Source of the DNA: Pseudomonas maioricensis
GTDB lineage: Bacteria > Pseudomonadota > Gammaproteobacteria > Pseudomonadales > Pseudomonadaceae
Length of the DNA: 64,000 nt
Direction: 5' to 3'
Assembly: GCF_022790535.1 (NCBI RefSeq)
Contig: NZ_LOHG01000001.1
Coordinates: 220,913-284,912, forward strand
Part shown: positions 37,526 through 50,329 of the stretch, piece by piece
Layout of the letters: every line of letters starts with the position of its first letter
Position numbering within the stretch: position 1 is the first letter of the stretch
The notes under the pieces: model-generated
Told to the model about the DNA's origin: nothing
The model's input: the letters and a program-made list of their open reading frames with translations, nothing else
Databases searched by the model: none
Translations under genes and position numbers: made by a program

Positions 37526-37545
37526 GTTCTGCATCAATCCGCTGT

Positions 37546-37956
37546 TTAATCCTGCGGCTGCAGGTCTTCCAATTCTGTCTGGGCGTCCTGCAGTTCCTTG
37601 CGAGACTCAGCCAGCTTGTCTTTGCGCTTGTTGATTTTGTCCGGATCGCCCTTGGTCATGGCTTTGCTCAGATCGGACTCACGCTTTTTGACCTCGCGCT
37701 TGGCTTCCAGCACCTTCTGCTCATGTTCTTTAAGCAGCGATGCCTCGGTGCAGTTGGCGTTGGTTTCGCTCAGGGCCTTTTCAAGGCCTGCTTGCTGGGG
37801 CTTGTTGCCATTGGCTTTCGCATCTTCGATTTTTCTGCTGATTTCCTGACTTTTTGCCAGGCATCCGCCTTCTTCAGGGGCTGACTCGGCAGCCAGGAGC
37901 GGGGTGGCGAGCATTGCGCAGCACGTCAGCAGGATCAGCGGTGAAAAAACCTTCAT
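37546..37956 (-). CDS. DUF1090 (YqjC-like) periplasmic protein
   Basis: This is a 136-residue secreted protein. The signal peptide ends near PLLAA, and the rest is a long charged helix pair with heptad character, consistent with coiled coil. CLAKSQEISRKIEDAKANGN and the later NANCTE segment are DUF1090 hallmarks, with two cysteines. Role unknown. The ribosome-binding site AAGGAG with 5-nt spacing is excellent. It converges with the preceding repeats and is transcribed alone. Confidence 0.82.
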   Translation of the reverse strand: MKVFSPLILLTCCAMLATPLLAAESAPEEGGCLAKSQEISRKIEDAKANGNKPQQAGLEKALSETNANCTEASLLKEHEQKVLEAKREVKKRESDLSKAMTKGDPDKINKRKDKLAESRKELQDAQTELEDLQPQD

Positions 37957-38012
37957 ATGAACTCCTTTTGAAAACTATAACGTCCGGGCTTGATGATAAA
38001 ACGCCCGGCACT

Positions 38013-39764
<1,752 letters not shown>

Positions 39765-39875
39765 TCATTCAGCCAGTACAGATGCCGGTCTTTTGCTCCA
39801 TGACTGTGCCTTTCAAGGCTGGCAACGTTGCCTGCAATATTGCGACTCCCTTGTCCAAGTGCTGATGGGTGACTC

Positions 39876-40496
39876 ATGGATATCTCGACTCTGGCGGTTT
39901 TCGTGCCGGCCTGCTTTGCGCTGAACATGGCGCCCGGCCCCAACAACCTGCTTTCGATCAGTAACGCGACCCGCTACGGCTTTGCCAGGGCCTGCATCGG
40001 TGGGCTGGGACGTTTGCTGGCCTTCGCGATCATGATTGCGCTGGCGGCAGTGGGGCTGACTGCGGTGCTGCACACCTCAGAGTGGTTGTTTCATGTGATC
40101 AAGATCGTTGGCGCGGCTTATCTGTTTTATCTCGCGATGCAATTGTGGCGTGCCAGCCCTGAGGAAGAGGGCGAAGTGATCGGCTCAGGTAAAGGCATGT
40201 TCAGCCTGGCGCGGCAGGAGTTTCTGGTGGCCATCGGTAATCCGAAGGCGATTCTGTTGTTTACCGCTTTTCTGCCGCAGTTCGTAGATCAGGCTGGGTC
40301 TGTGACGGAGCAGTTCGCAGTACTCGGGGTTTTTTTCCTGGCGCTGGAATGCCTTGCGATTGCGATCTACGCCTGGATGGGCCTTCACGCTCGCCGATTG
40401 TTTGCACGCCCCAGTGGCAAACGATTGTTCAATCGGGTGTGTGCGGGATTGCTGGCCAGTGCGGCTTCGGTGTTGTTGGTGGCAAGAAGGGCTTAG
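39876..40496 (+). CDS. LysE/RhtB-family amino acid exporter
   Basis: This is a 206-residue inner-membrane protein with five to six helices. The family signature MAPGPNNLLSISNATRYGF lies at residues 15-35, and later GNPKAILLFTAFLPQFVD. It exports an amino acid or derivative; the substrate is not predictable. It stands between the divergent ligB and the convergent metK, with a repeat doublet and shared terminator after it. Confidence 0.88.
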   Translation: MDISTLAVFVPACFALNMAPGPNNLLSISNATRYGFARACIGGLGRLLAFAIMIALAAVGLTAVLHTSEWLFHVIKIVGAAYLFYLAMQLWRASPEEEGEVIGSGKGMFSLARQEFLVAIGNPKAILLFTAFLPQFVDQAGSVTEQFAVLGVFFLALECLAIAIYAWMGLHARRLFARPSGKRLFNRVCAGLLASAASVLLVARRA

Positions 40497-40515
40497 AAAC
40501 TGGAAAGGGATTTCC

Positions 40516-40588
40516 TGTAGGAGCTGCCGAAGGCTGCGAATGCATTCCTTCTGACACACCGCCATCGCAGCCTTCGGCAGCTCCTACA
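40516..40588. repeat. Inverted-repeat doublet, family A
   Basis: TGTAGGAGCTGCCGAAGGCT and its complement, between convergent lysE-type gene and metK. Confidence 0.85.
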
Positions 40589-40614
40589 GGTCTCGGATTT
40601 GCCTGGCGAAAACC

Positions 40615-40652
40615 AAAAAGCCCCTGACGACCACGGTCGCCAAGGGCTTTTT
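40615..40652 (-). terminator. metK terminator
   Basis: AAAAAGCCC and GGGCTTTTT form a stem usable on both strands between the convergent exporter gene and metK, 25 bp after the metK stop. Confidence 0.7.
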
Positions 40653-40676
40653 GTTACGCCTGAAACTTAAGGCGTA

Positions 40677-41867
40677 TTACAGACCGGCAGCGGCGCGCAG
40701 GGCGTCGGCACGGTCAGTTTTTTCCCAGGTGAACGTGGTGAACGTGTCGTTACCGACGGTCTTGGTTTGCGGCGTGCGACCGAAGTGGCCGTAGGCTGCG
40801 GTTTCCTGATACATCGGGTGCAGCAGGTCCAGCATGGTGGTGATTGCGTATGGACGCAGGTCGAAAATGTCGCGGACCAGTTTGATGATCTTGTCATCGC
40901 TGATCTTGCCGGTGCCGAAGGTGTTCAACGAGATCGAAGTCGGTTGTGCGACGCCGATAGCGTAGGAAACCTGAATCTCGCAGCGCTCGGCCAGGCCAGC
41001 AGCAACGATGTTCTTGGCAACATAACGGCCAGCGTAAGCAGCCGAACGGTCAACCTTGGATGGATCCTTGCCGGAGAACGCGCCACCGCCGTGACGAGCC
41101 ATGCCGCCGTAGCTGTCGACGATGATCTTGCGACCGGTCAGACCGCAGTCACCCACCGGGCCGCCAATGATGAACTGGCCAGTCGGGTTGATGTGGAACT
41201 GAGTGTCCTTGTGCAGCAGCTCAGCTGGCAGCACGTGCTTGACGATCAGTTCCATCACGCCTTCGCGCAGATCGTTGTAGGAAACTTCAGGGTTGTGCTG
41301 GGTCGACAGAACGACAGCGTCGATGCCCACAACCTTGCCGTTTTCATAGCTGCAAGTCACTTGCGACTTGGCATCCGGGCGCAGCCAAGGCAGCAGGCCG
41401 GATTTGCGGGCTTCGGCCTGACGCTTCACCAACTGGTGCGAGAACGCGATTGGCGCAGGCATCAGTTCAGCAGTTTCGTTGCTGGCGTAGCCGAACATCA
41501 GGCCCTGGTCGCCAGCGCCCTGATCTTCAGGCTTGGCACGGTCAACACCCTGGTTGATGTCAGGGGACTGCTTGCCGATGATGTTCATCACGCCACAGGT
41601 AGCACCGTCGAAGCCGACGTCGGAGCTTGTGTAGCCGATGTCGCTGATCACGTCACGAACGATTTGTTCGAGGTCAACCCAGGCGCTGGTGGTCACTTCG
41701 CCAGCAACAATGGCAACACCGGTCTTGACCAGGGTTTCAACGGCTACGCGAGCGTGTTTGTCCTGAGCAATGATTGCATCCAGAACCGCATCGGAAATCT
41801 GGTCGGCGATTTTGTCTGGGTGCCCTTCGGACACGGACTCGGAGGTGAAAAGGGAGTATTCGCTCAT
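40677..41867 (-). CDS. metK: S-adenosylmethionine synthase
   Basis: This is a 396-residue full-length MetK. Motifs are [18 protein letters not shown] (ATP), [22 protein letters not shown] and the phosphate loop [16 protein letters not shown]. It makes SAM from methionine and ATP in the cytoplasm and is essential. The ArsR-methyltransferase fusion gene ends 20 bp upstream on the same strand, a typical Pseudomonas arrangement. Confidence 0.98.
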   Translation of the reverse strand: MSEYSLFTSESVSEGHPDKIADQISDAVLDAIIAQDKHARVAVETLVKTGVAIVAGEVTTSAWVDLEQIVRDVISDIGYTSSDVGFDGATCGVMNIIGKQSPDINQGVDRAKPEDQGAGDQGLMFGYASNETAELMPAPIAFSHQLVKRQAEARKSGLLPWLRPDAKSQVTCSYENGKVVGIDAVVLSTQHNPEVSYNDLREGVMELIVKHVLPAELLHKDTQFHINPTGQFIIGGPVGDCGLTGRKIIVDSYGGMARHGGGAFSGKDPSKVDRSAAYAGRYVAKNIVAAGLAERCEIQVSYAIGVAQPTSISLNTFGTGKISDDKIIKLVRDIFDLRPYAITTMLDLLHPMYQETAAYGHFGRTPQTKTVGNDTFTTFTWEKTDRADALRAAAGL

Positions 41868-41887
41868 CTCTACGGGTTTCCTGAATT

Positions 41888-42883
41888 TTACCGATGGTGA
41901 GTGTTGCCAGCCGGTCGCTGAAAATGGCGGACCTGTATCTGGAAACCATTACGTAAGCCTACATAGAGGCTTTCCCCGGGAACTAGCCCCGCAGCGATGG
42001 CCCAACGGGCCAGATCTTCCTGTTCAAACCCTAACCAGAGATCGCCACAGGCCTCCTTGGCCCAGCTCTGATCGTGGCTACACAAGTCTGTCACTAACAG
42101 GCTACCGCCCGGTTGCAACAGACTTGCCAGTTGTTTGAGTGCCTCTGCCGGTGCGGCGAAATGGTGCAGCACCATGTTCAGTACAACGCAATCGGCGCTG
42201 ACATCGACGGCATCCAGTACATCGGCGAGCTTTAGCTCAACATTAGTCAATGCCTGTGCAGCGCAAAGCTGACGGGCTATTTCCAGCATCGCCGGGCTAT
42301 TGTCCAAGGCCGTTACGTGCTGGAAGCGACGTGCCAGATCCGGCAGAAAACCGCCATCTCCCGGCCCGACTTCCAATGCTGTTGCTTGCGAACCGAAGTT
42401 CAATTTGTCGAGCAGCGACAGCAGGCTGTCCCGGTACTGGGCAAGCCCGGCGATCAAGTCCTGCTGGGCGCGAAATTTCTCTGCCGTACGGGCGAAAAAA
42501 TCCTGACTGGCATTGGCCCGCTGGCGATGTACCAGTCCGATACGGGACTGCACATCGTGAGGCAGAGCCAGCATGTCGACTTCATCAAGCATGGCCGCGT
42601 GCAATCTGCCGCCCGGTTGTCCGGTATGGGGCAGGGCGCGTCGGTAAAAAATAGCATTGCCTTCGCGTCGCGTTGCAACCAGATCGGCCTGGGCCAGCAC
42701 TTTGAGGTGGTGGCTCATGCCGGACTGACCAATCGCAAAGATCTGCGCCAGTTCCAGCACGCCGAATGAATCATTGGCCAGCGCACGCAATACATTCAGC
42801 CGCAACGGATCGCCGCCAGCCTTGCACAAGGCAGAGAGGTCGTCGCAGTCGTCGTGGCGAATTGCAGGTACGCGCAGGTTCAT
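41888..42883 (-). CDS. ArsR-type HTH / SAM-dependent methyltransferase fusion
   Basis: This is a 331-residue two-domain protein. Residues about 15-100 form a winged helix ([27 protein letters not shown]), without the ArsR metal cysteines. Residues about 145-320 form a class I methyltransferase with glycine motif [15 protein letters not shown] and post-motif [10 protein letters not shown]. Its place directly before metK suggests it senses or manages SAM/SAH and regulates methionine-cycle genes; that is inferred from context. Confidence 0.88.
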   Translation of the reverse strand: MNLRVPAIRHDDCDDLSALCKAGGDPLRLNVLRALANDSFGVLELAQIFAIGQSGMSHHLKVLAQADLVATRREGNAIFYRRALPHTGQPGGRLHAAMLDEVDMLALPHDVQSRIGLVHRQRANASQDFFARTAEKFRAQQDLIAGLAQYRDSLLSLLDKLNFGSQATALEVGPGDGGFLPDLARRFQHVTALDNSPAMLEIARQLCAAQALTNVELKLADVLDAVDVSADCVVLNMVLHHFAAPAEALKQLASLLQPGGSLLVTDLCSHDQSWAKEACGDLWLGFEQEDLARWAIAAGLVPGESLYVGLRNGFQIQVRHFQRPAGNTHHR

Positions 42884-43144
42884 AGGGCTGGCAGTCTAGT
42901 TAGCGACCCGTCTCCCCGCAAGGGCAATATCAAAAAGTTTTGATATTGCTTGATGGGCGGTGGATTCAGAGCCGTCTGGAGCCGCTTTTATGAGGTGGCA
43001 GAGCGACATGGATGAATAAATAACGAAGCGCGAGCAGGAAAAACAACCACAAGCCGCTATCTTTCATTGCTCCCAGGCAGTGCCTGAGGGAAAATGCTCG
43101 CCTTTTTCAGATCCATTCTTTTCCCAGTTCCCAGGAGATCAGCG

Positions 43145-45142
43145 ATGCCCAGCCGTCGTGAGCGTGCCAACGCCATTCGTGCACTCAGCATGGATGCCGT
43201 GCAAAAAGCCAACAGCGGCCATCCCGGTGCCCCTATGGGCATGGCGGATATCGCCGAAGTACTTTGGCGCGACTATCTGAAGCACAACCCGAGCAACCCG
43301 AATTTCGCCGACCGTGACCGTTTCATCATGTCCAATGGTCACGGCTCGATGCTGGTCTACTCGTTGCTGCACCTGACCGGTTATGACCTGTCCATCGACG
43401 ACCTGAAGAATTTCCGTCAGTTGCACAGCCGCACGCCGGGCCACCCTGAGTTCGGCTACACGCCGGGCGTTGAAACCACAACAGGTCCGCTGGGCCAGGG
43501 TTTCGCCAACGCGGTAGGTTTCGCAGTCGCTGAAAAGACTCTGGCTGCCCAATTCAACCGTCCAGGCCACAACATCGTTGATCACCACACTTACGTGTTC
43601 ATGGGTGATGGCTGCATGATGGAAGGCATTTCCCACGAAGTGGGCTCGTTGGCCGGCACGCTGGGTCTGAACAAGCTGATCGCTTTCTACGACGACAACG
43701 GCATCTCCATCGATGGCGAAGTTGAAGGCTGGTTCACCGATGACACGCCAAAGCGCTTTGAATCTTACGGCTGGCTGGTCATCCGCAACGTTGACGGCCA
43801 CGACTCGGAAGAGATCAAAACTGCCATCGACACCGCTCGCAAGAGCGACAAGCCGACACTGATCTGCTGCAAGACCACCATTGGTTTCGGCTCGCCAAAC
43901 AAGCAAGGCAAGGAAGAGTCCCACGGTGCGCCGCTGGGTGCTGAAGAAATCGCCTTGACCCGTGCCGCCCTGAAATGGACCCACGGTCCGTTCGATATCC
44001 CGGCTGATATCTATGCCGAGTGGAGCTGCAAAGAGAAAGGCCTGGCGAGCGAAGCCGAATGGGATCAGCGTTTCGCTGCCTACTCTGCCGAATTCCCGGA
44101 GCTGGCCAACGAACTGATCCGTCGCATGAGCGGTGAGCTGCCAGCTGACTTTGCTGAAAAGTCCGCTGCCTACGTCGCTGAAGTCAACGCCAAGGGCGAG
44201 ACCATCGCCAGCCGTAAGGCCAGCCAGAATGCACTGGGCGCTTTCGGTCCGTTGCTGCCTGAGTTCCTCGGCGGTTCGGCTGACCTGGCCGGCTCCAACC
44301 TGACCATCTGGAAAGGTTGCAAGAGCATTACCGGCGAAGACGCCAACGGTAACTACCTGCATTACGGCGTGCGTGAGTTCGGCATGGGCGCAATGATGAA
44401 CGGTATCGCCCTGCACGGCGGCTTCGTGCCTTACGGCGCGACCTTCCTGATCTTCATGGAATACGCCCGCAACGCAGTGCGTATGTCCTCCTTGATGAAG
44501 AAGCGCGTGCTGTATGTGTTCACCCACGACTCCATCGGTCTGGGCGAAGACGGCCCGACGCACCAGCCGATCGAGCAACTGACCAGCCTGCGCACTACGC
44601 CGAATCTGGACACCTGGCGTCCTGCGGATGCTGTGGAATCGGCGGTGGCCTGGAAGTACTCCATCGAGCGCAACGACGGTCCTTCGGCGCTGATCTTCTC
44701 CCGTCAGAACCTGACTCACCAGGCTCGCGACGAAGCCCAGCTGGCGGACATCGCTCGCGGTGGTTACGTGCTGCGTGACTGCGTTGGCGAACCAGAATTG
44801 ATTCTGATCGCTACCGGTTCGGAAGTGGGTCTGGCCGTTCAGGCATTCGACAAACTCAGCGCTCAAGGCCGCAACGTGCGTGTGGTTTCCATGCCATGCA
44901 CCAGCGTCTTCGATGCTCAGGATCCGGGCTACAAGCAAGCCGTTCTGCCACTGCAGGTCAGCGCTCGTATCGCCATCGAAGCTGCTCATGCGGACTTCTG
45001 GTACAAGTACGTCGGCCTGGAAGGTCGCGTTATCGGCATGACTACTTTCGGCGAGTCGGCCCCTGCGCCAGCCTTGTTCGAAGAGTTCGGCTTCACCCTG
45101 GAAAACATCCTGGGTCAGGCTGAAGAGCTGCTGGAAGACTGA
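43145..45142 (+). CDS. tktA: Transketolase
   Basis: This is a 665-residue full-length enzyme. Motifs are [13 protein letters not shown] at the N-terminus, the thiamine diphosphate motif [13 protein letters not shown]...N, and the pyrimidine-domain segment [17 protein letters not shown]. It transfers two-carbon units in the pentose phosphate pathway. The frame is open to 43094, but the ATG at 43145 follows AGGAG with 7-nt spacing. It begins the tkt-epd-pgk-fba cluster. Confidence 0.97.
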   Translation: MPSRRERANAIRALSMDAVQKANSGHPGAPMGMADIAEVLWRDYLKHNPSNPNFADRDRFIMSNGHGSMLVYSLLHLTGYDLSIDDLKNFRQLHSRTPGHPEFGYTPGVETTTGPLGQGFANAVGFAVAEKTLAAQFNRPGHNIVDHHTYVFMGDGCMMEGISHEVGSLAGTLGLNKLIAFYDDNGISIDGEVEGWFTDDTPKRFESYGWLVIRNVDGHDSEEIKTAIDTARKSDKPTLICCKTTIGFGSPNKQGKEESHGAPLGAEEIALTRAALKWTHGPFDIPADIYAEWSCKEKGLASEAEWDQRFAAYSAEFPELANELIRRMSGELPADFAEKSAAYVAEVNAKGETIASRKASQNALGAFGPLLPEFLGGSADLAGSNLTIWKGCKSITGEDANGNYLHYGVREFGMGAMMNGIALHGGFVPYGATFLIFMEYARNAVRMSSLMKKRVLYVFTHDSIGLGEDGPTHQPIEQLTSLRTTPNLDTWRPADAVESAVAWKYSIERNDGPSALIFSRQNLTHQARDEAQLADIARGGYVLRDCVGEPELILIATGSEVGLAVQAFDKLSAQGRNVRVVSMPCTSVFDAQDPGYKQAVLPLQVSARIAIEAAHADFWYKYVGLEGRVIGMTTFGESAPAPALFEEFGFTLENILGQAEELLED

Positions 45143-45170
45143 TAGCGATTTATCTGCTGAAGCGGACCCT

Positions 45171-45255
45171 TGTGGGAGCAGGGCTTGCCCGCGATAAGGT
45201 CAGCTCGGTCTCAAGCACCGTGTTGACCTTATCGCGGGCAAGCCCTGCTCCCACA
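45171..45255. repeat. Inverted-repeat doublet, family B
   Basis: TGTGGGAGCAGGGCTTGCCC and its complement with a central spacer fill most of the tkt-epd gap. Confidence 0.85.
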
Positions 45256-45289
45256 GAGTTCGCTTGGCAGTTTGCCCAACGAGAACCCC

Positions 45290-46339
45290 ATGCCTCAGCA
45301 CCGCCCTTTCAAAGTTGCACTCAACGGCTACGGCCGTATCGGTCGTTGCGTCGTGCGCGCACTTTGCGAGCGAGGGGCCAAGGCCGGTTTCGAAGTGGTT
45401 GCTATCAACGATCTGGCCGACATGGCCAGTCTCGAATACCTCACGCGCTTTGACTCCACACACGGTCGGTTCCCCGGCGAAGTGCGGGTCGAAGGGCAAT
45501 ACCTGCACATCAATGATCACAAGATCAAAGTGCTGCGCAGCGAGACGCCGGAAGGCGTTGACTGGGCGGCGCTGGAAGTTGATCTGGTGCTCGAATGTTC
45601 AGGTGTCTACAACACCCGTGAAGATGGTCAGCGCTTCGTTGACGCTGGCGCACCGCGGGTACTGTTTTCCCAGCCGATGGCAAGCGAAGCCGACGTCGAC
45701 GCCACCATCGTGTTCGGCGTTAACCAACAAAAGCTGACCGGCACTGAGCTGCTGGTCTCTGCTGCGTCCTGCACCACCAACTGCAGCGTACCGTTGCTGC
45801 GCTTGCTGGATCAGGCCGTAGGGCTGGAGTACATCACCATCACCACGATCCATTCGGCGATGAATGATCAGCCTGTCATAGACGCCTATCATCATGAAGA
45901 TCTGCGCCGTACGCGCTCGGCTTTCCAGTCGATCATTCCGGTGTCCACTGGTCTGGCGCGCGGTATTGAGCGGCTGCTTCCGGAACTTGCGGGCCGAATT
46001 CAGGCCAAAGCTGTTCGCGTGCCAACGGTAAACGTGTCCTGCCTCGATATCACCTTGCAAACAGCGCGGGATACCGACGCAGCAGAGATCAACCGCTTGC
46101 TTCGCGAGGCTGCTACCAGCGGCCCGCTGAAAGGGCTGCTGGCTTACACCGAGTTGCCGCACGCCAGTTGTGATTTCAACCATGACCCTCATTCGGCCAT
46201 CGTTGATGCGAGTCAGACCCGGGTTTCCGGCCCGCGGCTCGTGAACTTGCTGGCCTGGTTCGATAACGAATGGGGTTTTGCCAATCGAATGCTTGACGTT
46301 GCTGAGCACTTTTTGCACGTCGCAGACCCACAACAGTAA
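45290..46339 (+). CDS. epd: Erythrose-4-phosphate dehydrogenase
   Basis: This is a 349-residue member of the GAPDH family. The NAD motif [17 protein letters not shown] is at the N-terminus and the catalytic Cys lies in [12 protein letters not shown] (about residue 155). The family is split by context: between tkt and pgk this form is Epd, which makes 4-phosphoerythronate for pyridoxal phosphate synthesis; GAPDH activity is not excluded. The ATG at 45290 starts the Rossmann fold; a TTG six codons earlier is less likely. Confidence 0.9.
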   Translation: MPQHRPFKVALNGYGRIGRCVVRALCERGAKAGFEVVAINDLADMASLEYLTRFDSTHGRFPGEVRVEGQYLHINDHKIKVLRSETPEGVDWAALEVDLVLECSGVYNTREDGQRFVDAGAPRVLFSQPMASEADVDATIVFGVNQQKLTGTELLVSAASCTTNCSVPLLRLLDQAVGLEYITITTIHSAMNDQPVIDAYHHEDLRRTRSAFQSIIPVSTGLARGIERLLPELAGRIQAKAVRVPTVNVSCLDITLQTARDTDAAEINRLLREAATSGPLKGLLAYTELPHASCDFNHDPHSAIVDASQTRVSGPRLVNLLAWFDNEWGFANRMLDVAEHFLHVADPQQ

Positions 46340-46355
46340 AAACAGGGATTCACTC

Positions 46356-47519
46356 ATGACCGTGTTGAAGATGACCGAGCTCGACCTGCAAGGTAAGCGT
46401 GTATTGATCCGCGAAGACCTCAACGTCCCTATCAAGGACGGCAAAGTCAGCAGTGATGCACGTATCCTGGCGTCGCTACCTACCATCAAGCTGGCGCTGG
46501 AAAAGGGCGCGGCCGTGATGGTCTGCTCTCATCTGGGTCGTCCAACCGAGGGCGAGTTCTCTGCCGAGAATAGCCTCAAACCCGTTGCTGACTACCTGAG
46601 CAAGGCCCTGGGCCGTGAAGTGCCACTGGTTGCCGATTATCTGGACGGTGTTGACGTCAAGTCTGGCGACATCGTGCTGTTTGAAAACGTGCGCTTCAAC
46701 AAGGGCGAGAAAAAGAACGCTGACGAACTGGCGCAGAAATATGCTGCCCTGTGTGACGTCTTCGTCATGGACGCTTTCGGTACTGCGCACCGCGCTGAAG
46801 GTTCGACCCATGGCGTGGCCAAGTTCGCCAAAGTCGCTGCGGCAGGCCCGTTGCTGGCTGCTGAGCTGGACGCACTGGGCAAAGCCCTTGGCGCTCCGGC
46901 CCAGCCAATGGCCGCCATTGTTGCTGGCTCCAAGGTGTCTACCAAACTCGACGTGCTCAACAGCCTGAGCGCCATCTGCAACCAGTTGATCGTTGGTGGC
47001 GGTATTGCCAATACGTTCCTGGCTGCGGCAGGCCACAAGGTTGGCAAGTCGCTGTACGAACCGGATCTGCTGGATACCGCTCGCGAAATCGCAGCCAAGG
47101 TCAGCGTGCCATTGCCGGTTGATGTGGTTGTGGCCAAGGAGTTCGCTGAAAGCGCAGCCGCGACGGTCAAACTGATCGCCGATGTTGCCGATGACGACAT
47201 GATTCTGGATATCGGCCCGCAAACTGCAGCGCATTTCGCCGAATTGTTGAAATCTTCCAAGACTATTCTGTGGAATGGTCCGGTTGGCGTGTTTGAATTC
47301 GATCAGTTTGGCGAAGGTACCAAAACCCTGGCTAAAGCCATTGCCGAAAGCTCGGCGTTCTCCATCGCAGGCGGTGGCGACACGTTGGCGGCAATCGATA
47401 AATATGGCGTAGCGGATCAAATCTCCTACATTTCTACCGGTGGCGGCGCATTCCTGGAGTTCGTCGAAGGCAAAGTATTGCCCGCCGTGGAAATTCTGGA
47501 ACAACGCGCCAAGGCCTGA
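46356..47519 (+). CDS. pgk: Phosphoglycerate kinase
   Basis: This is a 387-residue full-length enzyme. Motifs are [17 protein letters not shown] near the N-terminus, SHLGRPTEG, and [13 protein letters not shown] in the nucleotide-binding domain. It converts 1,3-bisphosphoglycerate to 3-phosphoglycerate with ATP formation. The ATG at 46356 has AGGGA about 8 nt upstream, 16 bp after epd. Confidence 0.97.
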   Translation: MTVLKMTELDLQGKRVLIREDLNVPIKDGKVSSDARILASLPTIKLALEKGAAVMVCSHLGRPTEGEFSAENSLKPVADYLSKALGREVPLVADYLDGVDVKSGDIVLFENVRFNKGEKKNADELAQKYAALCDVFVMDAFGTAHRAEGSTHGVAKFAKVAAAGPLLAAELDALGKALGAPAQPMAAIVAGSKVSTKLDVLNSLSAICNQLIVGGGIANTFLAAAGHKVGKSLYEPDLLDTAREIAAKVSVPLPVDVVVAKEFAESAAATVKLIADVADDDMILDIGPQTAAHFAELLKSSKTILWNGPVGVFEFDQFGEGTKTLAKAIAESSAFSIAGGGDTLAAIDKYGVADQISYISTGGGAFLEFVEGKVLPAVEILEQRAKA

Positions 47520-47547
47520 GGATCAGGCTTTGCAAAAGGGAAATGAA

Positions 47548-47772
47548 ATGCTCAGGCCGCTACCGCTGCTCATCATCGCTGTACTGCTCGCTGGCTGCGC
47601 CACTGAGCCGGAAGCCGTAGAGGTTGTGCGTGAGCCTGCGCTGGTTCAACTGAGCTGTTATCAAGCGAACTGGCAGGCAGAGACCGTACCGGTGATCTAC
47701 AAGCGCGGCGGTGAAGCTGTCTTGGACAAGTATGAATTCATGCCCAATCTCGGCCCGGTGGCCTGTCGTTAA
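47548..47772 (+). CDS. Small hypothetical lipoprotein
   Basis: This is a 74-residue protein. MLRPLPLLIIAVLLAGCA is a lipoprotein signal with lipobox LAGC. The mature part has two further cysteines (QLSCYQ and VACR at the end) that may pair. AAAAGGG precedes the ATG. It lies just after pgk and is likely cotranscribed. No function known. Confidence 0.72.
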   Translation: MLRPLPLLIIAVLLAGCATEPEAVEVVREPALVQLSCYQANWQAETVPVIYKRGGEAVLDKYEFMPNLGPVACR

Positions 47773-47861
47773 GATGCGATCACGGAGATGAGTTTGGCAA
47801 CATCTTGAGCCAGTGGTGGTCATTAAAGGGTGGATAACTTTTCTGAATAAGGAACTTCGCC

Positions 47862-48059
47862 ATGAAAATCGCCGCCCTGGCCTTGATGAGTTGTGTGATA
47901 TTCGCCGGTTGTAGCAGCCCTGGCACTCGTGCCAAGACGTGTGAAGTGCTCAGCCCGGCGTCCGTAAACGTGCCCACAACCCAGAATACTCAACGGGTTG
48001 AAGCGCAGGCTACGGGTGAGCCGGCCGATGATCGGAATCAGGAACAGAACTGCCCCTGA
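47862..48059 (+). CDS. Small hypothetical lipoprotein
   Basis: This is a 65-residue protein. The signal MKIAALALMSCVIFAGCSS has lipobox FAGC. The mature part is polar and probably disordered, with cysteines in KTCEV and at the penultimate CP. AAGGAA stands 11 nt upstream of the ATG. It is the second of three small lipoprotein genes between pgk and fba. Confidence 0.65.
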   Translation: MKIAALALMSCVIFAGCSSPGTRAKTCEVLSPASVNVPTTQNTQRVEAQATGEPADDRNQEQNCP

Positions 48060-48112
48060 AGATTGAAGCGACTGGCATTTGCCTTGCTTCTCAGGGCAGG
48101 CCAGGAGACGTA

Positions 48113-48433
48113 ATGAAAGGCTTGATTGCCCTTGCGACACTTGCAGTGCTTGGTGGTTGCGCCAGCATGAAGGCCCCGCAAACAGGTAATACCTGGACCA
48201 GTTGGGTTTGCGACAGCAAAGCCGAGGTCCACTGGCGTTACGTTGACCAGGCCAAGGCCGAAGTTGATGTGCGCCTGAATGAAAGCGATCAGGTTTTCCG
48301 GCTGACCGCCGAGCCTGGCTCGCCATCGCTTTATAGCAATGGTGTACTGGCTTTCCAGAACAAGGGCGACGAAGGCCTGGTGTACTGGGACGCTACCAAC
48401 GATTTGATCGGGCGCGGTTGCAAGAAGCGTTGA
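48113..48433 (+). CDS. MliC-like lysozyme-inhibitor lipoprotein
   Basis: This is a 106-residue lipoprotein (MKGLIALATLAVLGGCAS, lipobox LGGC). The mature domain has the MliC/PliC pattern: WVCDSKAEVHWRYVD, then LYSNGVLAFQNKGDEGLVYWD and a closing Cys. This family binds and inhibits C-type lysozyme from hosts. GGAG lies upstream of the ATG. It is third in the lipoprotein trio before fba. Confidence 0.8.
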   Translation: MKGLIALATLAVLGGCASMKAPQTGNTWTSWVCDSKAEVHWRYVDQAKAEVDVRLNESDQVFRLTAEPGSPSLYSNGVLAFQNKGDEGLVYWDATNDLIGRGCKKR

Positions 48434-48549
48434 ACAAGCTGCACCGATGATCCAGCGCATGGCCTCAGGGCTAATGCGTAGAACTTGAATAGCAGCCGCC
48501 GCTACGGCAGGTTTGCACGATAACGACCCTACCGGGAGAGAGACAGACA

Positions 48550-49614
48550 ATGGCACTTATCAGCATGCGCCAGATGTTGGACCACGCAGCCGAATTCGGT
48601 TATGGCGTCCCAGCTTTCAACGTGAACAACCTGGAACAAATGCGCGCCATTATGGAAGCGGCCGACAAGACCGATTCCCCGGTGATCGTTCAGGCCTCGG
48701 CCGGCGCCCGTAAATACGCTGGCGCGCCGTTCCTGCGTCACCTGATCCTGGCGGCAGTGGAAGAATTCCCGCATATCCCGGTGGTCATGCACCAGGACCA
48801 CGGTACCAGCCCTGATATCTGCCAGCGTTCGATCCAGTTGGGCTTCAGCTCGGTCATGATGGACGGCTCGCTGGGTGTCGACGGCAAAACGCCAACCACC
48901 TACGAGTACAACGTTGAAGTGACCCGTCGCGTGGTTGCTTTTGCCCACGCATGTGGCGTTTCAGTTGAAGGTGAGCTGGGTGTTCTGGGTTCGCTGGAAA
49001 CCGGTATGGCTGGCGAAGAAGACGGCGTTGGCGCTGAAGGCATGCTCGATCACAGCCAGATGCTGACCGATCCGGAAGAAGCCGCTGACTTCGTCAAGAA
49101 AACCCAGGTTGATGCACTGGCTATCGCCATCGGCACCAGCCACGGCGCTTACAAGTTCACCAAGCCGCCTACCGGTGACATCCTGGCGATCGATCGCATC
49201 AAGGAAATCCACAAGCGCATCCCGAACACTCACCTTGTGATGCACGGTTCGTCTTCGGTTCCGCAAGAATGGTTGAAAATCATCAATCAGTACGGCGGCG
49301 AAATCAAAGAAACCTACGGCGTACCGGTTGAAGAAATCGTCGAAGGCATCAAGCACGGCGTGCGCAAGGTCAACATCGACACCGACCTGCGTCTGGCGTC
49401 CACCGGTGCCATCCGTGAGTTCATGGCCAAGAACCCGGGCGAGTTCGACCCGCGTAAATACCTGGCCAAGACCGTAACTGCCATGCGTGACGTGTGTATC
49501 GCTCGTTATGAAGCGTTCGGCACTGCAGGCAACGCGTCGAAGATCAAACCTGTATCTCTGGATGCGATGTTCGAGCGTTACGCTCGCGGCGAACTGGATG
49601 CCAAAATCAACTGA
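48550..49614 (+). CDS. fba: Class II fructose-bisphosphate aldolase
   Basis: This is a 354-residue zinc enzyme. The zinc ligands are in [16 protein letters not shown] and HGSSSVPQ segments, and the glycine loop [10 protein letters not shown] binds phosphate. It splits or forms fructose-1,6-bisphosphate. GGGAGAG precedes the ATG. It closes the tkt-epd-pgk-fba cluster and is followed by a strong terminator. Confidence 0.97.
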   Translation: MALISMRQMLDHAAEFGYGVPAFNVNNLEQMRAIMEAADKTDSPVIVQASAGARKYAGAPFLRHLILAAVEEFPHIPVVMHQDHGTSPDICQRSIQLGFSSVMMDGSLGVDGKTPTTYEYNVEVTRRVVAFAHACGVSVEGELGVLGSLETGMAGEEDGVGAEGMLDHSQMLTDPEEAADFVKKTQVDALAIAIGTSHGAYKFTKPPTGDILAIDRIKEIHKRIPNTHLVMHGSSSVPQEWLKIINQYGGEIKETYGVPVEEIVEGIKHGVRKVNIDTDLRLASTGAIREFMAKNPGEFDPRKYLAKTVTAMRDVCIARYEAFGTAGNASKIKPVSLDAMFERYARGELDAKIN

Positions 49615-49635
49615 GTCATGGTTGATTGAGCATTG

Positions 49636-49664
49636 AAAAAGCCCGCAGCGATGCGGGCTTTTTT
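49636..49664 (+). terminator. fba terminator
   Basis: AAAAAGCCCGCA-gcga-TGCGGGCTTTTTT, 22 bp after the fba stop; a textbook rho-independent terminator. Confidence 0.9.
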
Positions 49665-49705
49665 GTGGGCGCTGTGGTGCTTGGGGACATGCCTGGGGAC
49701 AACCG

Positions 49706-49796
49706 CTTGGAGCGAATTTATTCGCGAAGAGGCCGTCTGCTTCGGCAGCATCATTGGCTGACACACCGCCGTCGCGAATGATTTCGCTCCCACAGG
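49706..49796. repeat. Inverted-repeat doublet, family D
   Basis: GGAGCGAATTTATTCGCGAA at the left and CGCGAATGATTTCGCTCC at the right, between convergent fba and thioesterase genes. Confidence 0.7.
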
Positions 49797-49817
49797 ATTT
49801 GTAGATGTCGCTTGGGT

Positions 49818-50297
49818 TCAGCTTTTTCCCGGCAATCCAATGACGCGCCCTATGTAGTGCGGCGTAGGTAAGTCTTTTTGGCTCGCAGCGATTGCTGACA
49901 GCTTGCCTAGAACAGCCTCACTGAACGGCGCAGACCTTGGACCGGCTGCCAGATCTACGTGGAGCAGCATCTGCTCGCTTGCAGAAAGCGGGTCATCGAT
50001 GCCTGCCTTGTGAAGGCTGTGATAGAGGTGCACGCGCTTGTTGTCATGACCGACTATCTGCGTGCGCACTTCTACCTGCTCATCCAGCTTCACTTCATTC
50101 AGATAGTTGATGTGGCATTCAAGTGTGAACAGCGAATGACCGCTGGCATCCCGGTTGTCGCTGGTGAGGCCGATCAGGTCCATGAAGGCATCGGTGGCGT
50201 AGCTGAAAATCAGTAGATAAAACGCATCGCGCAGATGGCCGTTGTAGTCGACCCAGTCGGCGAGGATGGGGGTTTTGTAGGTGATGAGTTTTGGCAT
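49818..50297 (-). CDS. cdhB: Carnitine-cluster thioesterase
   Basis: This is a 159-residue hotdog-fold acyl-CoA thioesterase (VDYNGHLRDAFYLLIFSYATDAFM, with the active-site D-x-N-x-H pattern). In carnitine-degrading Pseudomonas a thioesterase of this kind acts on betainyl-CoA, giving glycine betaine. The frame extends upstream through a repeat, so the ATG at 50297 is taken. It is last of the minus-strand trio cdhC-cdhA-thioesterase. Confidence 0.83.
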   Translation of the reverse strand: MPKLITYKTPILADWVDYNGHLRDAFYLLIFSYATDAFMDLIGLTSDNRDASGHSLFTLECHINYLNEVKLDEQVEVRTQIVGHDNKRVHLYHSLHKAGIDDPLSASEQMLLHVDLAAGPRSAPFSEAVLGKLSAIAASQKDLPTPHYIGRVIGLPGKS

Positions 50298-50329
50298 TTT
50301 TCGCCCCAATTTAAAGGCTCGCAGGTTTT

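Noticed and set aside
43139..44989. 616-codon frame antisense to transketolase
   Set aside because: It is a shadow frame caused by the strong third-position GC bias of tkt; the peptide has no protein-like pattern. The long frames antisense to metK and pgk are the same effect.
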